Under the pieces are notes generated by a model, which saw only the letters and a program-made list of their open reading frames with translations, was not told the DNA's origin and searched no databases. Below are positions 1-6,121 of a stretch of 6,838 nucleotides of DNA, in pieces. The stretch spans positions 1-6,838 of the forward strand of contig CAMQUX010000074.1 of assembly GCA_947037905.1 (NCBI GenBank). The letters run 5' to 3'. The position numbers and the translations under genes are program-made. How positions within the stretch are numbered: position 1 is the stretch's first letter; each line of letters starts with the position of its first letter. This stretch comes from an uncultured Desulfovibrionaceae bacterium (GTDB taxonomy: Bacteria > Desulfobacterota > Desulfovibrionia > Desulfovibrionales > Desulfovibrionaceae).

Positions 1-49
1 ATCTACACTAATCTTAACACTCTTTCCCTACACGACGCTCTTCCGATCT
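1..49 (+). other. Illumina TruSeq P5 adapter with i5 index (sequencing artefact)
   Basis: The first 49 bases are synthetic. Positions 1-8 (ATCTACAC) are the end of the P5 flow-cell sequence. Positions 9-16 (TAATCTTA) sit exactly where the 8-base i5 index belongs and match, from memory, TruSeq HT index D506. Positions 17-49 are the standard read-1 primer site, beginning ACACTCTTTCCC and ending CTCTTCCGATCT. The insert therefore starts at base 50. The contig end is an untrimmed adapter, so the left boundary of this window has no biological meaning. Read on the minus strand, the adapter encodes the tail RSEERRVGKEC, a known contamination signature in protein databases. Confidence 0.98.
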
Positions 50-562
50 TGCGCACTGAGCAGCGATATCTGGAAAAGTATTTTCAAGAGCATTGAGCAG
101 ATTAGAAAGAAATTTTTCACCCATAGATTCAGCTGTTCCTGTGAGCAGGATATAAAATATTTGTTCATTTAACATACAAGAGCAATCGTAAGGGGCAATA
201 TATGAGCGCAAAAAAGTATGCACTGCATTTTTATCAAAGCTTGAATTAAAATGAAGAGTAGCAAGAGATAGTGGTGATTGTTGTTTTTTTGTGCGTTCTA
301 TCTCTAAACCAAGTCTTTTTTCAAAGAGTTTTTTATCGAGAAAAAAACAATGCTGTGAAAGAATATTTAGTTCTGCATTTTCTAAAGGGATAATTAATTT
401 AGAATTGAAGCCATTTTTTAAGTTTTTTTCTGATAAATTAGAAATATCATTTTGAGCAAAGATATTACATAGAGCGAGAAAAGGGGCATCAGGAAAACTT
501 CCTAATTCAGGAAGAGTTTCTAATAAAGATGAATTTGGCTCAGAACTTGTTTTAGTTTTCAT
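50..562 (-). CDS. Degenerate GGDEF-like protein, 3' end lost at contig edge
   Basis: 171 genuine residues are visible, and the natural C-terminus is missing because the contig runs into adapter at base 49. I place the start at the ATG at 560-562. It overlaps the prfB stop in the 11-base string ATGAAAACTAA, which suggests translational coupling; no clear Shine-Dalgarno is seen. A longer in-frame start at 619 would overlap prfB by 68 bases and is less likely. Residues 1-75 match nothing I recognise. Residues 79-105 (LFEKRLGLEIERTKKQQSPL then SLATLHF) resemble the first helix and strand of a GGDEF domain. Residues 131-146 (LNEQIFYILLTGTAES) align with the usual GGDEF-FALLLPGT stretch, but the GGDEF signature itself is replaced by LNEQI and the metal-binding Asp of the first strand is absent. 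By inference it has the fold but no diguanylate cyclase activity. It could be a c-di-GMP or nucleotide sensor, or a structural relic. That the gene is real is likely; the family call is moderate. Confidence 0.6.
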
Positions 563-1692
563 TTTTTTTCGTATGCTTTGCAAGTAGCAGGTTTCTAATA
601 AAATCATCAATAGCGCCATCTAGTACAGATTCAACATTAGCTGTTTCAAAATTACAACGATGATCCTTTACTAGACGATAAGGTTGCAATGTATATGTGC
701 GTATTTGGCTACCAAAGCCAATTGCATCTTTTGAAGAATACTCTGTTTGACGGCTGAGCGCAAGTTTTTCTTGCTCTTTTTCAAAAAGCCGTGCTTTTAA
801 AACTTTTAAAGCACTTTCTTTATTTTTTAGTTGAGATTTTTCATTTTGACATTGAACCACAATACCTGTTGGAGTATGAGTAATGCGAACCGCTGAGTTT
901 GTTTTATTTACATGCTGTCCACCTGGACCACTTGCACGGTAAACATCAATTCGTAAATCTTCGGTTAAGATATCTATTTCAATAGATTCTTCCACATCGG
1001 GCAGAACATCAACAGATGCAAACGATGTATGTCTTCTTCCTGATGTATCAAAAGGAGATATTCGTATTAAACGATGAATGCCAGCTTCTGCTTTAAGCAG
1101 TCCATAAGCATAAGTTCCTTCTATTAGGAGCGTTACGGATTTTATACCGGCCTCATCTGCTCGCAAAAGATCAAGATAGCTCACGCTAAAATTCTTTCTA
1201 TCAGCCCAACGTATATACATGCGAAGGAGCATTTCTGCCCAGTCTTGCGACTCTACTCCGCCTGCGCCAGGGTGTATTTCTATAATTGCAGAATCAGTAT
1301 CTTCTTTTTCATTAAGTAGTATAGCTATTTCGACTGTATTTATAGTTTTTTCAAGCATTTGGTAAGCAGTATTTACTTCCTCAAGTGCATCAAGAGAGTC
1401 TGTATTTAACGAGTCTTCTTCTAAAGCGAACGAATACCATTCTTCTAGGCTAATTTTATTTTCTTCAAGTTGATTATAAAGAGAAATTTTTTCATCAACT
1501 TGTTTTTTCTCTTTCAGTAGTGGCGTTGCAATATGCGGTTTTGACCAAATATCACTCTGTGCAAGCTCGAGCTCTAAATCCCTAAGGCGATCTTTTGTGC
1601 TATCAAAGTCAAAGTCTCCCCCAAAGAGTTTCATATTTTTTGAGGATGGTTTGTATTGCGGATTTAAGTTCTGTTAATTGGAGTAAGCTCAT
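552..1692 (-). CDS. prfB: Peptide chain release factor 2 (RF2), needs +1 programmed frameshift
   Basis: RF2 recognises UGA and UAA stop codons in the ribosomal A site and triggers peptide release in the cytoplasm. Translation starts at ATG 1690-1692, four bases after the lnt stop. 27 codons (MSLLQLTELKSAIQ to YETLWGRL) lead to an in-frame TGA at 1609-1611. A +1 shift there continues with DFDSTKDRL and gives 379 residues. In full-length numbering the domain-2 stretch GAGGVESQDW is near 142-151, the stop-codon-reading SPF tripeptide that separates RF2 from RF1 is at 212-214, and the catalytic GGQ is at 257-259 within SGPGGQHVNKT. An internal ATG at 1634 opens a 360-codon frame beginning MKLFGGDFDF; this is an artefact of ignoring the shift, since its first 8 residues are the wrong-frame reading of the leader. 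No strong Shine-Dalgarno precedes 1692, so coupling to lnt is likely. Expression is probably autoregulated: low RF2 slows termination at the TGA and favours the shift. Confidence 0.96.
1608..1623 (-). promoter_or_regulatory. prfB: prfB +1 programmed ribosomal frameshift site
   Basis: Read on the minus strand in zero frame the site is TGG GGG AGA CTT TGA C. This matches the classic bacterial RF2 recoding element (AGG GGG TAT CTT TGA C in E. coli). It has a G-rich Shine-Dalgarno-like block at 1618-1623, a 3-base spacer, the slippery CTT at 1612-1614, the TGA at 1609-1611 and the favoured C after it. Spacing is identical to E. coli; the SD-like block starts with T instead of A. The zero frame is closed again by TGA at 1603-1605 and TAG at 1600-1602. 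Confidence 0.95.
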
Positions 1693-1696
1693 AATG

Positions 1697-3247
1697 TTAG
1701 GTAAATTTTCTTGTTATAATAAATAAAGGGAAAAAAGTTAAAAAGAACAGTCCTATTGCAATTTTATGTAGTAACGATCCATAGCAAGAATAAAAAGTAC
1801 TATTTTCTCGAAGCTCAATAGTATGTATCGCAGCAACAGCTGTTGAGCGAGCTTGTTTATTTACTATTTTTCCTAAAGGGGAAATAAATGTCGAGATACC
1901 GTTATTGGTCGCGCGAACAATCCAACGATCTGATTCAATAGCTCGTAGTGTTGTAAGTGCTAGATGTTGATATGGAGCTGAACTATCGCCAAACCATGCA
2001 TCATTACTTATGTTTACAAGAAAATCAGCGCCTTGTTGCATTTTTTTCTGTGTTAAATAAGGAAATATTGCCTCGTAACAAATGAGAGTATTGAATGTAA
2101 AATCATTCCCTTCTATGGGTTTATTATTTATCCCTTGAGAAAAGTCTGTTCTTCCAAGTGTAAGTTTTTTTATAGAAAAATACTCTTCTATAGAATCAAA
2201 AAAGTTTGCAAAAGGTAAATATTCACCAAAAGGAACAAGATGTTCTTTTGTATAATCTTGTATTTGCCCATTTTTCATGAAAAGTGTTGCTTTATTAAAG
2301 AGCAAATTCTTGCCATCAATATACTCATAATCTGGGTTTCCAGTAAGTAGGGCAAAATTATTTTCTTTAACAAGAGATATAATCATATCTCTTAGTTCTG
2401 GCTTGTTTTTCCAGAAAAATGGCAATGCTGTTTCTGGCCAAACAATGAGCCTAGGATTTTCAGAAACTATATCTTTTGTGAGTTTTATATAATGTTCAAG
2501 TGTTGTTTTTTGATAAAGTGGATCCCACTTAGTATTTTGATCAATATTTCCTTGTACAATACCGACTGTTAGAAATTTTGTGCTTCGGATATAGTTTTTC
2601 TCTTTTAGTACACCAAAGATTGCAAGTGCAATAAAAAGTATGAGGCAGGTTATGAAAGTTTTAAACCCATTGTGTATAAACGCCATACCAAGAAAAAGAA
2701 AGACGAGTAATCCAGAGTTAAGATATGCACCAATAACACTTGATATCTGAATAAGCGCAGTTAGTTTTATAAAACTTGAACTGAGCGTCATCCAAGGAAA
2801 TCCAGTCATAAACCAGCCTGCAAACATTTCCATACAAGCCCAAGTTAGTCCGCATAAAAAAGATCCTAAAAGTGGATTAAGATTTTGCAGGAAAAAACGA
2901 GCAAATAGCGCATAAGTGCTTAGGTAAATAGCTATAATAAATGAAAAAAGAATAGGCACTATGAGTGCAACTGGGAAGAATACTTGGCTATATACATGAA
3001 TAGGAACAACAAGCCAGTAAAGGCTTGGTAAGAGAGCAAAAAAACTTGTAACTATTGATATAGAAATTGCATTGCGAGTATTTGTAGCAGAATATGCAAG
3101 AAGAGTCAGCCCAAGAGGCAAAATAATAGCAAGTCCTGAGACATGTAATATTTCGTTAGGATAGCCAAAAGTCGTTCCTAAAACAGTAAGAATTATGACA
3201 ATTATTTTACTTAAATGGGAATTACTGAGAAATGATTTCTGTTGCAT
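1697..3247 (-). CDS. lnt: Apolipoprotein N-acyltransferase
   Basis: Lnt is an inner-membrane enzyme that transfers an acyl chain from a phospholipid to the N-terminal cysteine of diacylated lipoproteins, the last maturation step before Lol sorting. From the ATG at 3245-3247 the protein has 516 residues, normal for the family. Hydrophobic segments fill about 14-213, with one more at about 493-512. The nitrilase-type domain spans about 225-480. Every residue known to be critical in E. coli Lnt has a counterpart: W241 (TKWDP), E272 (VWPETALP), K334 and E342 (KEHLVPFGEYLP), and C390-Y391-E392 (LICYEA), so E272-K334-C390 is the catalytic triad. The start is uncertain. ATG 3247 overlaps the corC end by 26 bases; a TTG at 3277 would add 10 residues (MKPLLLKKKK). 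Neither has a clear Shine-Dalgarno. I prefer the ATG because the extra residues only re-read the corC 3' end. Expression probably depends on coupling to corC. Confidence 0.96.
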   Translation of the reverse strand: MQQKSFLSNSHLSKIIVIILTVLGTTFGYPNEILHVSGLAIILPLGLTLLAYSATNTRNAISISIVTSFFALLPSLYWLVVPIHVYSQVFFPVALIVPILFSFIIAIYLSTYALFARFFLQNLNPLLGSFLCGLTWACMEMFAGWFMTGFPWMTLSSSFIKLTALIQISSVIGAYLNSGLLVFLFLGMAFIHNGFKTFITCLILFIALAIFGVLKEKNYIRSTKFLTVGIVQGNIDQNTKWDPLYQKTTLEHYIKLTKDIVSENPRLIVWPETALPFFWKNKPELRDMIISLVKENNFALLTGNPDYEYIDGKNLLFNKATLFMKNGQIQDYTKEHLVPFGEYLPFANFFDSIEEYFSIKKLTLGRTDFSQGINNKPIEGNDFTFNTLICYEAIFPYLTQKKMQQGADFLVNISNDAWFGDSSAPYQHLALTTLRAIESDRWIVRATNNGISTFISPLGKIVNKQARSTAVAAIHTIELRENSTFYSCYGSLLHKIAIGLFFLTFFPLFIITRKFT

Positions 3248-4070
3248 CTTTTTCTTTTTCAACAATAATGGTTTCAATTAAACGAGGAGTCGCTTTGTCT
3301 ATAGTAAAAGTAAAACCTTCTATAGTAAAAATTTCTCCACGAGATGGGATTCGACCTGCAAGTTCAGATAAATAACCACTAATAGTATCTACTTGTTCTG
3401 AATCGAGCTGTGTTGAAAGTTTTTCGTTCACATCATTAATTGATGCTCGCCCTGTAAGATAAATAGTGCCATTTAGTCCATCTATAATATCTTCATCAAG
3501 ATTATCGCAGTTATCATATTCGTCAGATATATCGCCAACGATTTGTTCTAAAATATCTTCTAAAGTAATTATACCTGTTGTTCCACCATATTCATCTTGT
3601 AAAATAGCAAGATGATTGCCCTTTTTTCGTAAAAGATTAAAAATATCTTTTGCGTTACTGGCCTCTGGTATAAAAAGAGGCGCACGTAAAATAGAATGAA
3701 GGGTAATATTTTTATCTGGATTTAAGCAGTATTTAAGAATATCTTTAGAATGCACTAAACCTATTATATGGTCTGTTGTTCCTTTATATATAGGAACTCT
3801 TGAATAGCCATTTTCTACTATAAAGTGTGCTATATCTTCGAGTGATGTATCGTAACTCACACAAGCTATATCACCTCTAGGAACCATTATTTCATCGACA
3901 AGTACGTCGTTTAAGTTGAGAACATTGAGAAGGATATTGACATCATCTTCTTTGATTTGTCCATCTTCCTCAGCTACTAGGATTTGTTTTTCGAGAACAT
4001 TTTCATTTTCATTTTTTTTAAAAAGTTTATTGAATAGAGTACTAAAAAAGTTTTCCGAATGACCGTCCAA
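3222..4070 (-). CDS. corC: CorC/YbeX-type soluble CBS-pair protein
   Basis: This 282-residue protein has a short N-terminal region, a CBS pair at about 63-118 (DEIMVPRGDI to GLVHSKDILKY) and 125-182 (ending TTGIITLEDILEQIVGD), and a C-terminal CorC_HlyC domain at about 198-273 (YLTGRASINDVNEKL, VDTISGYLSELAGRIPSRGE). No membrane-spanning DUF21 domain is present, so it matches the short soluble CorC/YbeX class and not the HlyC/CNNM membrane forms. CBS pairs usually bind adenine nucleotides. CorC/YbeX has been linked to Mg/Co efflux and, in E. coli, to ribosome metabolism, but its exact role is unsettled. The start is TTG at 4068-4070, chosen because AGGAG lies 9 bases upstream; there is no competing ATG. 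It immediately precedes lnt, as ybeX precedes lnt in E. coli, though the ybeY and ybeZ genes found there are not in this window. Confidence 0.93.
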   Translation of the reverse strand: MDGHSENFFSTLFNKLFKKNENENVLEKQILVAEEDGQIKEDDVNILLNVLNLNDVLVDEIMVPRGDIACVSYDTSLEDIAHFIVENGYSRVPIYKGTTDHIIGLVHSKDILKYCLNPDKNITLHSILRAPLFIPEASNAKDIFNLLRKKGNHLAILQDEYGGTTGIITLEDILEQIVGDISDEYDNCDNLDEDIIDGLNGTIYLTGRASINDVNEKLSTQLDSEQVDTISGYLSELAGRIPSRGEIFTIEGFTFTIDKATPRLIETIIVEKEKDATEIISQ

Positions 4071-4079
4071 GTTGTGTTT

Positions 4080-4084
4080 CTCCT
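4080..4084 (-). promoter_or_regulatory. corC: Ribosome binding site deciding the TTG start of corC
   Basis: AGGAG on the minus strand, within ACAGGAGAAACACAACTTG, sits 9 bases before the TTG start. It is the best Shine-Dalgarno in the window and supports a non-ATG start for corC. Confidence 0.8.
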
Positions 4085-4110
4085 GTTAAAAATTGAAAAA
4101 GGTATCCCCC

Positions 4111-4130
4111 CCTAATAGACAATTATTAGG
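4111..4130 (-). other. Hairpin (inverted repeat) in the mnmG-corC gap
   Basis: On the minus strand CCTAATA (4124-4130) and TATTAGG (4111-4117) form a perfect 7-bp stem around the 6-base loop ATTGTC. It is followed by further G residues, so that G7 covers 4106-4112, then ATACC and a run of five T (4096-4100). The U-run is separated from the stem by about 10 bases and the stem is AT-rich, so it is not a textbook intrinsic terminator. It could still be a weak terminator after mnmG, an attenuator, or a structured 5' leader for corC. Confidence 0.5.
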
Positions 4131-4154
4131 TAGAAAATAAGCAAACTTCTTTAA

Positions 4155-4183
4155 TTACTAATCATTGTTTTTCTTTCTGTCAA
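4155..4183 (-). promoter_or_regulatory. Candidate sigma-70 promoter for corC-lnt-prfB
   Basis: A perfect TTGACA -35 hexamer lies at 4178-4183 on the minus strand, 6 bases past the mnmG stop. A 17-base spacer leads to TAGTAA at 4155-4160 (3 of 6 matches to TATAAT); shifting to an 18-base spacer gives AGTAAT (4 of 6). The -35 and spacing are good, the -10 is poor. If used, the transcript would carry a leader of roughly 75-80 bases containing the hairpin at 4111-4130. Confidence 0.35.
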
Positions 4184-4189
4184 GAACCA

Positions 4190-6112
4190 TTACGCATTTA
4201 TAAGAGGTATTTTTGCAAGTTTTTTTATGTGTATTTCTACACACATGAGCGCAGCTGGCGTTATACCTGAAATTCTTGATGCTTGCCCTAAAGTACTCGG
4301 GCGAATATTTTTAAGTTTTTCAACAACTTCTGCTGAAAGACTTGCGATTTGTGTGTAGTCAATATCTGCAGGGATTATTTTATTTTCAATAAAATTACTT
4401 TTAAGCACAAGCTCTTCTTGGCGTTTAATATACCCTTCATAGCAAATTTGAGTTTGCGCTTCCTCTTTTGCGGCAGCTTGAAAACTTGCAAGAGCAGGAG
4501 CTGTTTCTGGCCAAAGTACAGAGAGCGCCTCAAGGCTTAGATCAGGCTGGCGAAGGAGCGCTGCAAGATTTACAGACTTACCAGGAGCAACACCACCTAT
4601 GCTTGTTAATTTTTCAACAACAGTAGGTGTTGGTTTTATATAGGTTTCTTGTAAAATAGACACGATTGTCTCTGTTTCGGTTCTTTTTTCTTGGAAGGTT
4701 TTCCACTGTTCATTTTTTATAAGTCCAAACTCATGACCTTTTTCAGTGAGACGCAAATCTGCATTTCCCTCACGTAGTAAAAGCCTATGTTCTGCACGAG
4801 ATGTGAACATGCGATACGGTTCTGCTGTTCCTTTTGTTATAAGATCATCAACAAGAACTGCAATATATGCCTCGTTTCGTTTTAAGTGAAAAGCTGGGAG
4901 CTTACAGTGTTTTGCTATGATATTGAGCGCTGCATATAAACCTTGCGCAGCAGCTTCCTCGTAACCAGATGTGCCATTTATTTGTCCTGCACAGTAGAGC
5001 CCTTGTATTATTTTTGTTTCAAGACTTGCTGTTAGCTGGGTTGGAGGGATAAAATCGTACTCAATTGCGTATCCTGGGCGCAGAATTTGTGCATTTTCAA
5101 GCCCTACTATAGAACGTACAAAATCTTTTTGCACATCAAAAGGAAGACTTGTGGATATTCCGTTTGGATAATATTCAACACTGCTTAAACCTTCTGGTTC
5201 TATAAAAACTTGATGTCTTTCTTTATCAGGAAAACGAGCTATTTTATCTTCAATAGACGGACAATAGCGTGCACCTGTTCCTTTTATTATTCCAGAATAA
5301 AGGGGAGATCTATCGAGTGAATTACGAATGATATCATGGGTTTTTTCGTTTGTCCAAGTCATATAACAAGGTAGTTGCTTTAGTGGAATATCTTTTGTGC
5401 GAAAACTAAAGCCATGAGGCGGATTGTCCCCATCTTGTTTTTCCATTTTAGAAAAATCAATACTCTCGTTTAAAATACGAGGTGTTGTGCCAGTTTTTAA
5501 TCTGCCTATTTCAAACCCGAGTTTTTTAAGCTGTTCGCTTATACCAAAAGATGCAGGGTCGCCCATGCGTCCACCACTAAAACTTTTTAACCCAACATGT
5601 AAAAGTCCTTGCAAAAATGTGCCTGTGGTTAAGAGTACATTATCACTTAAATATTTCATGCCATAAGCGGTTTTTACACCTTTTATGCAGTTGTTTTCTA
5701 TGAGAAGCTCTTCAACAGTATCTTGAAAAATTAATAAATTATCTAAAGAAAAAAGATACTCCTGCACAACTTTTTTATAGACATCTCTGTCCATTTGCGC
5801 ACGACTAGAGCGCACTGCTGGACCTTTGCTTGTGTTTAAAACTCTAAACTGAATGCCAGCAGCATCAGCCCAAACACCCATCATGCCACCTAATGCGTCT
5901 ATCTCTTTTACCATATGCCCTTTTGCAAGACCGCCTATGGCAGGGTTGCACGACAGCGCACCTATGGTATCTAAATTTATAGTCAAAAGGAGTGTTTTTA
6001 GTCCTCGGAATGCACACGCAGCTGCAGCCTCACAGCCTGCATGCCCTGCGCCTACAATTATTGCATCGAACTTATCGTTTGTATCTAATTTATGTGAGGA
6101 AGTTTCTTTCAT
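4190..6112 (-). CDS. mnmG: tRNA uridine-34 5-carboxymethylaminomethyl modification enzyme MnmG (GidA)
   Basis: MnmG works with MnmE (not in this window) in the cytoplasm to add the carboxymethylaminomethyl group to wobble U34 of several tRNAs, using FAD, NADH and a folate one-carbon donor. The 640 residues match the usual length of the long MnmG class. The FAD-binding GAGHAG is at 21-26, the conserved cysteine motif SCNPAIGG at 54-61, GGRMGDPAS at 180-188, the second conserved cysteine in ARYCPSIEDK at 281-290, and the FAD-contacting GTSGYEEAAAQG at 380-391. TSRAEHRLLLR is at 437-447, YEGYIKRQ at 558-565, and the C-terminal MnmE/tRNA-binding helices contain IRPSTLGQASRISG at 603-616. No key residue looks lost. 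The start is ATG 6110-6112, with AGGA four bases upstream and only 9 bases after the peptidase stop, which indicates cotranscription with it. Confidence 0.98.
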   Translation of the reverse strand: MKETSSHKLDTNDKFDAIIVGAGHAGCEAAAACAFRGLKTLLLTINLDTIGALSCNPAIGGLAKGHMVKEIDALGGMMGVWADAAGIQFRVLNTSKGPAVRSSRAQMDRDVYKKVVQEYLFSLDNLLIFQDTVEELLIENNCIKGVKTAYGMKYLSDNVLLTTGTFLQGLLHVGLKSFSGGRMGDPASFGISEQLKKLGFEIGRLKTGTTPRILNESIDFSKMEKQDGDNPPHGFSFRTKDIPLKQLPCYMTWTNEKTHDIIRNSLDRSPLYSGIIKGTGARYCPSIEDKIARFPDKERHQVFIEPEGLSSVEYYPNGISTSLPFDVQKDFVRSIVGLENAQILRPGYAIEYDFIPPTQLTASLETKIIQGLYCAGQINGTSGYEEAAAQGLYAALNIIAKHCKLPAFHLKRNEAYIAVLVDDLITKGTAEPYRMFTSRAEHRLLLREGNADLRLTEKGHEFGLIKNEQWKTFQEKRTETETIVSILQETYIKPTPTVVEKLTSIGGVAPGKSVNLAALLRQPDLSLEALSVLWPETAPALASFQAAAKEEAQTQICYEGYIKRQEELVLKSNFIENKIIPADIDYTQIASLSAEVVEKLKNIRPSTLGQASRISGITPAALMCVEIHIKKLAKIPLINA

Positions 6113-6121
6113 AATATCCTG

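Noticed and set aside
617..619. ATG at 619 as start of the GGDEF-like gene.
   Set aside because: It would overlap prfB by 68 bases and add residues that only re-read the prfB end. The ATG at 562 overlaps the prfB stop in the usual coupled manner.
1632..1634. ATG at 1634 as the prfB start.
   Set aside because: It lies in the +1 frame upstream of the recoding site. The zero-frame leader from 1692 with the TGA shift site explains the RF2 N-terminus better.
4096..4130. A strong rho-independent terminator after mnmG.
   Set aside because: The stem has only two G-C pairs and the T-run starts about 10 bases after it. I kept it only as a hairpin of uncertain role.
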